Source: an uncultured Collinsella sp. (GTDB lineage: Bacteria; Actinomycetota; Coriobacteriia; Coriobacteriales; Coriobacteriaceae). Taken from it: a stretch of DNA of 25,669 bases. Position 1 is the stretch's first letter. The number at the start of each line of letters is the position of its first letter. The translations under genes and the position numbers were made by a program. Under the pieces are notes generated by a model, which ran no database searches, was not told the DNA's origin, and worked only from the letters and a program-made list of their open reading frames with translations. Of this stretch, positions 24,359-25,669 are shown one piece after another. Location: the NCBI GenBank assembly GCA_959026535.1, contig CAUFMB010000030.1:1-25669 (forward strand). The letters are read 5' to 3'.

Positions 24359-25474
24359 ATGAAAATGCTCGATTACGTTCAGCTTGCCCATGTGCGTATG
24401 GGTGAGAACCTCGAGCGTTCGTTCGAACTTGTAAGCCAGCTCGTCGATATTTTCCAGTCCGCATCCTTTGGCGCGCTGCGCATCGTTGCTTCTGGTTCGT
24501 CCCGTCATGCTGCCGATTGCGCCCGCGATTACCTGCAGGACGCATTGCAGATGCAGGTGTCCGTCGTGACGCCCGAGGCCTTTGTCGATTTCGAGCACAC
24601 CTATCCACAAAACGCGCTCAACATTGCCATTTCTCAGAGCGGCTATTCGACCAATACGATTGCAGCGCTAGACTACATGCGCGCGCACGACATGGCCGCA
24701 GTCGCGCTCACGGCAAACATCGAGGCTCCCATTAAGGAGCATGCCGATATCGTCCTCGACTACGGCGTGGGCGTCGAGTCGGTGGACTTTGTGACCCTGG
24801 GCGTTCAGACGCTCATCGAGTACCTGGTGCTCTTTGGCATTTACGGTGGTCAGGCGTGTGGAACGATTGACGCCGATGGCGTTGTTCAGCGTCTTGACGA
24901 CCTGCGCGAGGCCATTCAGGCCAACGCCACGATGTGCAAGACCGCCGAGGCATATGTCCAGGATCATCTACTCGGGCTGTCGGAGCACGTGCCGGCGATG
25001 GTTGTGGGCAATGGTCCTAACTATGGCGTTGCCGAAGAGGGCGCGCTCAAGCTGAGCGAGACCATCAAGATTCCTGCCATGCATCACGAGGGCGAGGAGT
25101 TCGTCCATGGCCCCGAGATGCAGATCGTTCCGGGCTATCTGGTGTTTATCGTCGACGACCCTCAGGGCTCGGAGCGTCTGGCAAATATCGCCGACGCGCT
25201 GTCGAAGGTAACGAAGAAGGCAGTTCTTTTGACCATGCACCCCAAGGGCAAGGCTCACGAGATCGCAGTGCCGCAGGTAGCTCCGCTGCTGAGCGCGATT
25301 CCCAACCTGGTGTTCTTCCAGACGATGGCGGCGATTGTCACCGAGCGCCTGAACTCGTGGGATGTCCATCCGTATCTCGATGCCGTCTCCAAGCAAATGG
25401 AGGTTAAGGCGGAAGGTTACGAGGAATCGGTCAACACGCTTAAGGCTAAAGCGGCTGAGTGTTACGGAATGTAG
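24359..25474 (+). CDS. SIS-domain sugar isomerase/deglycase-like protein
   Basis: A 371-residue cytoplasmic protein with two SIS phosphosugar-binding domains (about 40-165 and 205-340), related to the isomerase half of GlmS and to fructoselysine/glucoselysine-6-phosphate deglycases. Seen motifs: ASGSSRHAA (45-53), ISQSGYSTNT (91-100), GNGPNYGVAEEGALKLSE (218-233 region) and the active-site segment GEEFVHGPEM (245-254) with Glu and His250. I prefer the ATG at 24359, preceded by GAGGTGAG; a GTG at 24344 is in frame but overlaps that site. Placement after two GntR regulators and before a probable second SIS gene fits an Amadori-product or amino-sugar operon; the substrate is inferred, not shown. 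A GlmS-like or AgaS-like isomerase is the alternative. Confidence 0.85.
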   Translation: MKMLDYVQLAHVRMGENLERSFELVSQLVDIFQSASFGALRIVASGSSRHAADCARDYLQDALQMQVSVVTPEAFVDFEHTYPQNALNIAISQSGYSTNTIAALDYMRAHDMAAVALTANIEAPIKEHADIVLDYGVGVESVDFVTLGVQTLIEYLVLFGIYGGQACGTIDADGVVQRLDDLREAIQANATMCKTAEAYVQDHLLGLSEHVPAMVVGNGPNYGVAEEGALKLSETIKIPAMHHEGEEFVHGPEMQIVPGYLVFIVDDPQGSERLANIADALSKVTKKAVLLTMHPKGKAHEIAVPQVAPLLSAIPNLVFFQTMAAIVTERLNSWDVHPYLDAVSKQMEVKAEGYEESVNTLKAKAAECYGM

Positions 25475-25535
25475 GCGGGCGTTGTCGCTCGTTGGCATAG
25501 GGGATTGCTAAAGCAGCCCCAGAAAGGAGAAGCAA

Positions 25536-25669
25536 ATGAAGGAAACCGAGAAGATCGAGATCATGCATTTCGACCAGGAGGGCTACCTCGAGGACGGCAA
25601 GGCACTCTACGAGACCGGCAAGAAGATGACCGCGCTCGCAGACAAGGTCGCCGACGAGGGCTACGACGC
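25536..25669 (+). CDS. Start of a gene cut by the window edge, probably a second SIS-domain protein
   Basis: Only the first 44 codons are present, open to the edge. AAAGGAG lies 8 nt before the ATG. The visible helix (MHFDQEGYLEDGKALYETGK, then a segment ending ADEGYD) resembles the N-terminal helix that precedes the first SIS domain in deglycases of the FrlB/GfrF kind. It follows the SIS gene by 61 nt on the same strand, so it is very likely co-transcribed. The identity is tentative because no catalytic part is seen. Confidence 0.6.
   Translation, partial: MKETEKIEIMHFDQEGYLEDGKALYETGKKMTALADKVADEGYD

Overview
The window (about 60% G+C) looks like chromosomal DNA of a gut Coriobacteriia member, most likely Collinsella or a close relative. 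This is inferred from the GC-rich codon use, the gene content and the abundance of long intergenic inverted repeats; no rRNA or marker gene in the window proves it. It holds 20 complete protein genes, one gene cut by the right edge, one tRNA-Gln(UUG) and many terminators and palindromes.

Layout. (1) 1-372 is non-coding and repeat-rich, followed by a lone DUF4143-type AAA ATPase (373-1743). (2) 1744-2158 holds a terminator, a segment bounded by inverted fragments of a tRNA 3' end, and tRNA-Gln on the minus strand. (3) 2159-6792, minus strand: a CwlM-like peptidoglycan-binding protein without a signal peptide, a trans-polyprenyl diphosphate synthase, and a PTS EIICB permease of the maltose/glucose family fused to a complete HAD phosphatase. 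(4) 7020-12411, plus strand: a TreR-like GntR regulator divergent from the PTS gene, then a four-gene carbohydrate ABC importer (Tat-type lipoprotein, two permeases, MsmK/MalK-type ATPase). (5) 12412-12864, the convergent gap, carries three 57-nt palindromic units. (6) 12865-18052, minus strand: glycogen/maltodextrin phosphorylase, 4-alpha-glucanotransferase and UDP-glucose 4-epimerase. (7) 18319-22657: a coiled-coil cell-wall hydrolase (+), murB (-), a LacI regulator (+) and a small unknown protein (+), with two very long perfect inverted repeats between them. (8) 22697-25669, plus strand: two overlapping GntR/UTRA regulators, a SIS-domain deglycase/isomerase-like enzyme and the start of a further gene, probably a second SIS protein.

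How it may work together. Regions 3-6 read as one alpha-glucan island: uptake by PTS and ABC routes, intracellular MalQ and phosphorylase to yield glucose-1-phosphate, and GalE linking to nucleotide sugars. Near-perfect copies of the palindrome TTGTTTAAACAA occur at five places, all upstream of island genes (two between the PTS and GntR genes, two before the binding protein, one before malQ). A single regulator, plausibly the TreR-like protein, may control the whole island. Region 8 resembles the start of a glycated-amine (Amadori product) or amino-sugar catabolic operon.

Most notable for follow-up: the shared operator, the PTS-HAD fusion, the 57-nt palindrome triplet, the CwlM-like protein with a decayed amidase domain, and the mutually exclusive AACTTCT/AGAAGTT hairpins before the ATPase gene. 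Function calls rest on motif reading and remembered family sequences; no database search was possible.
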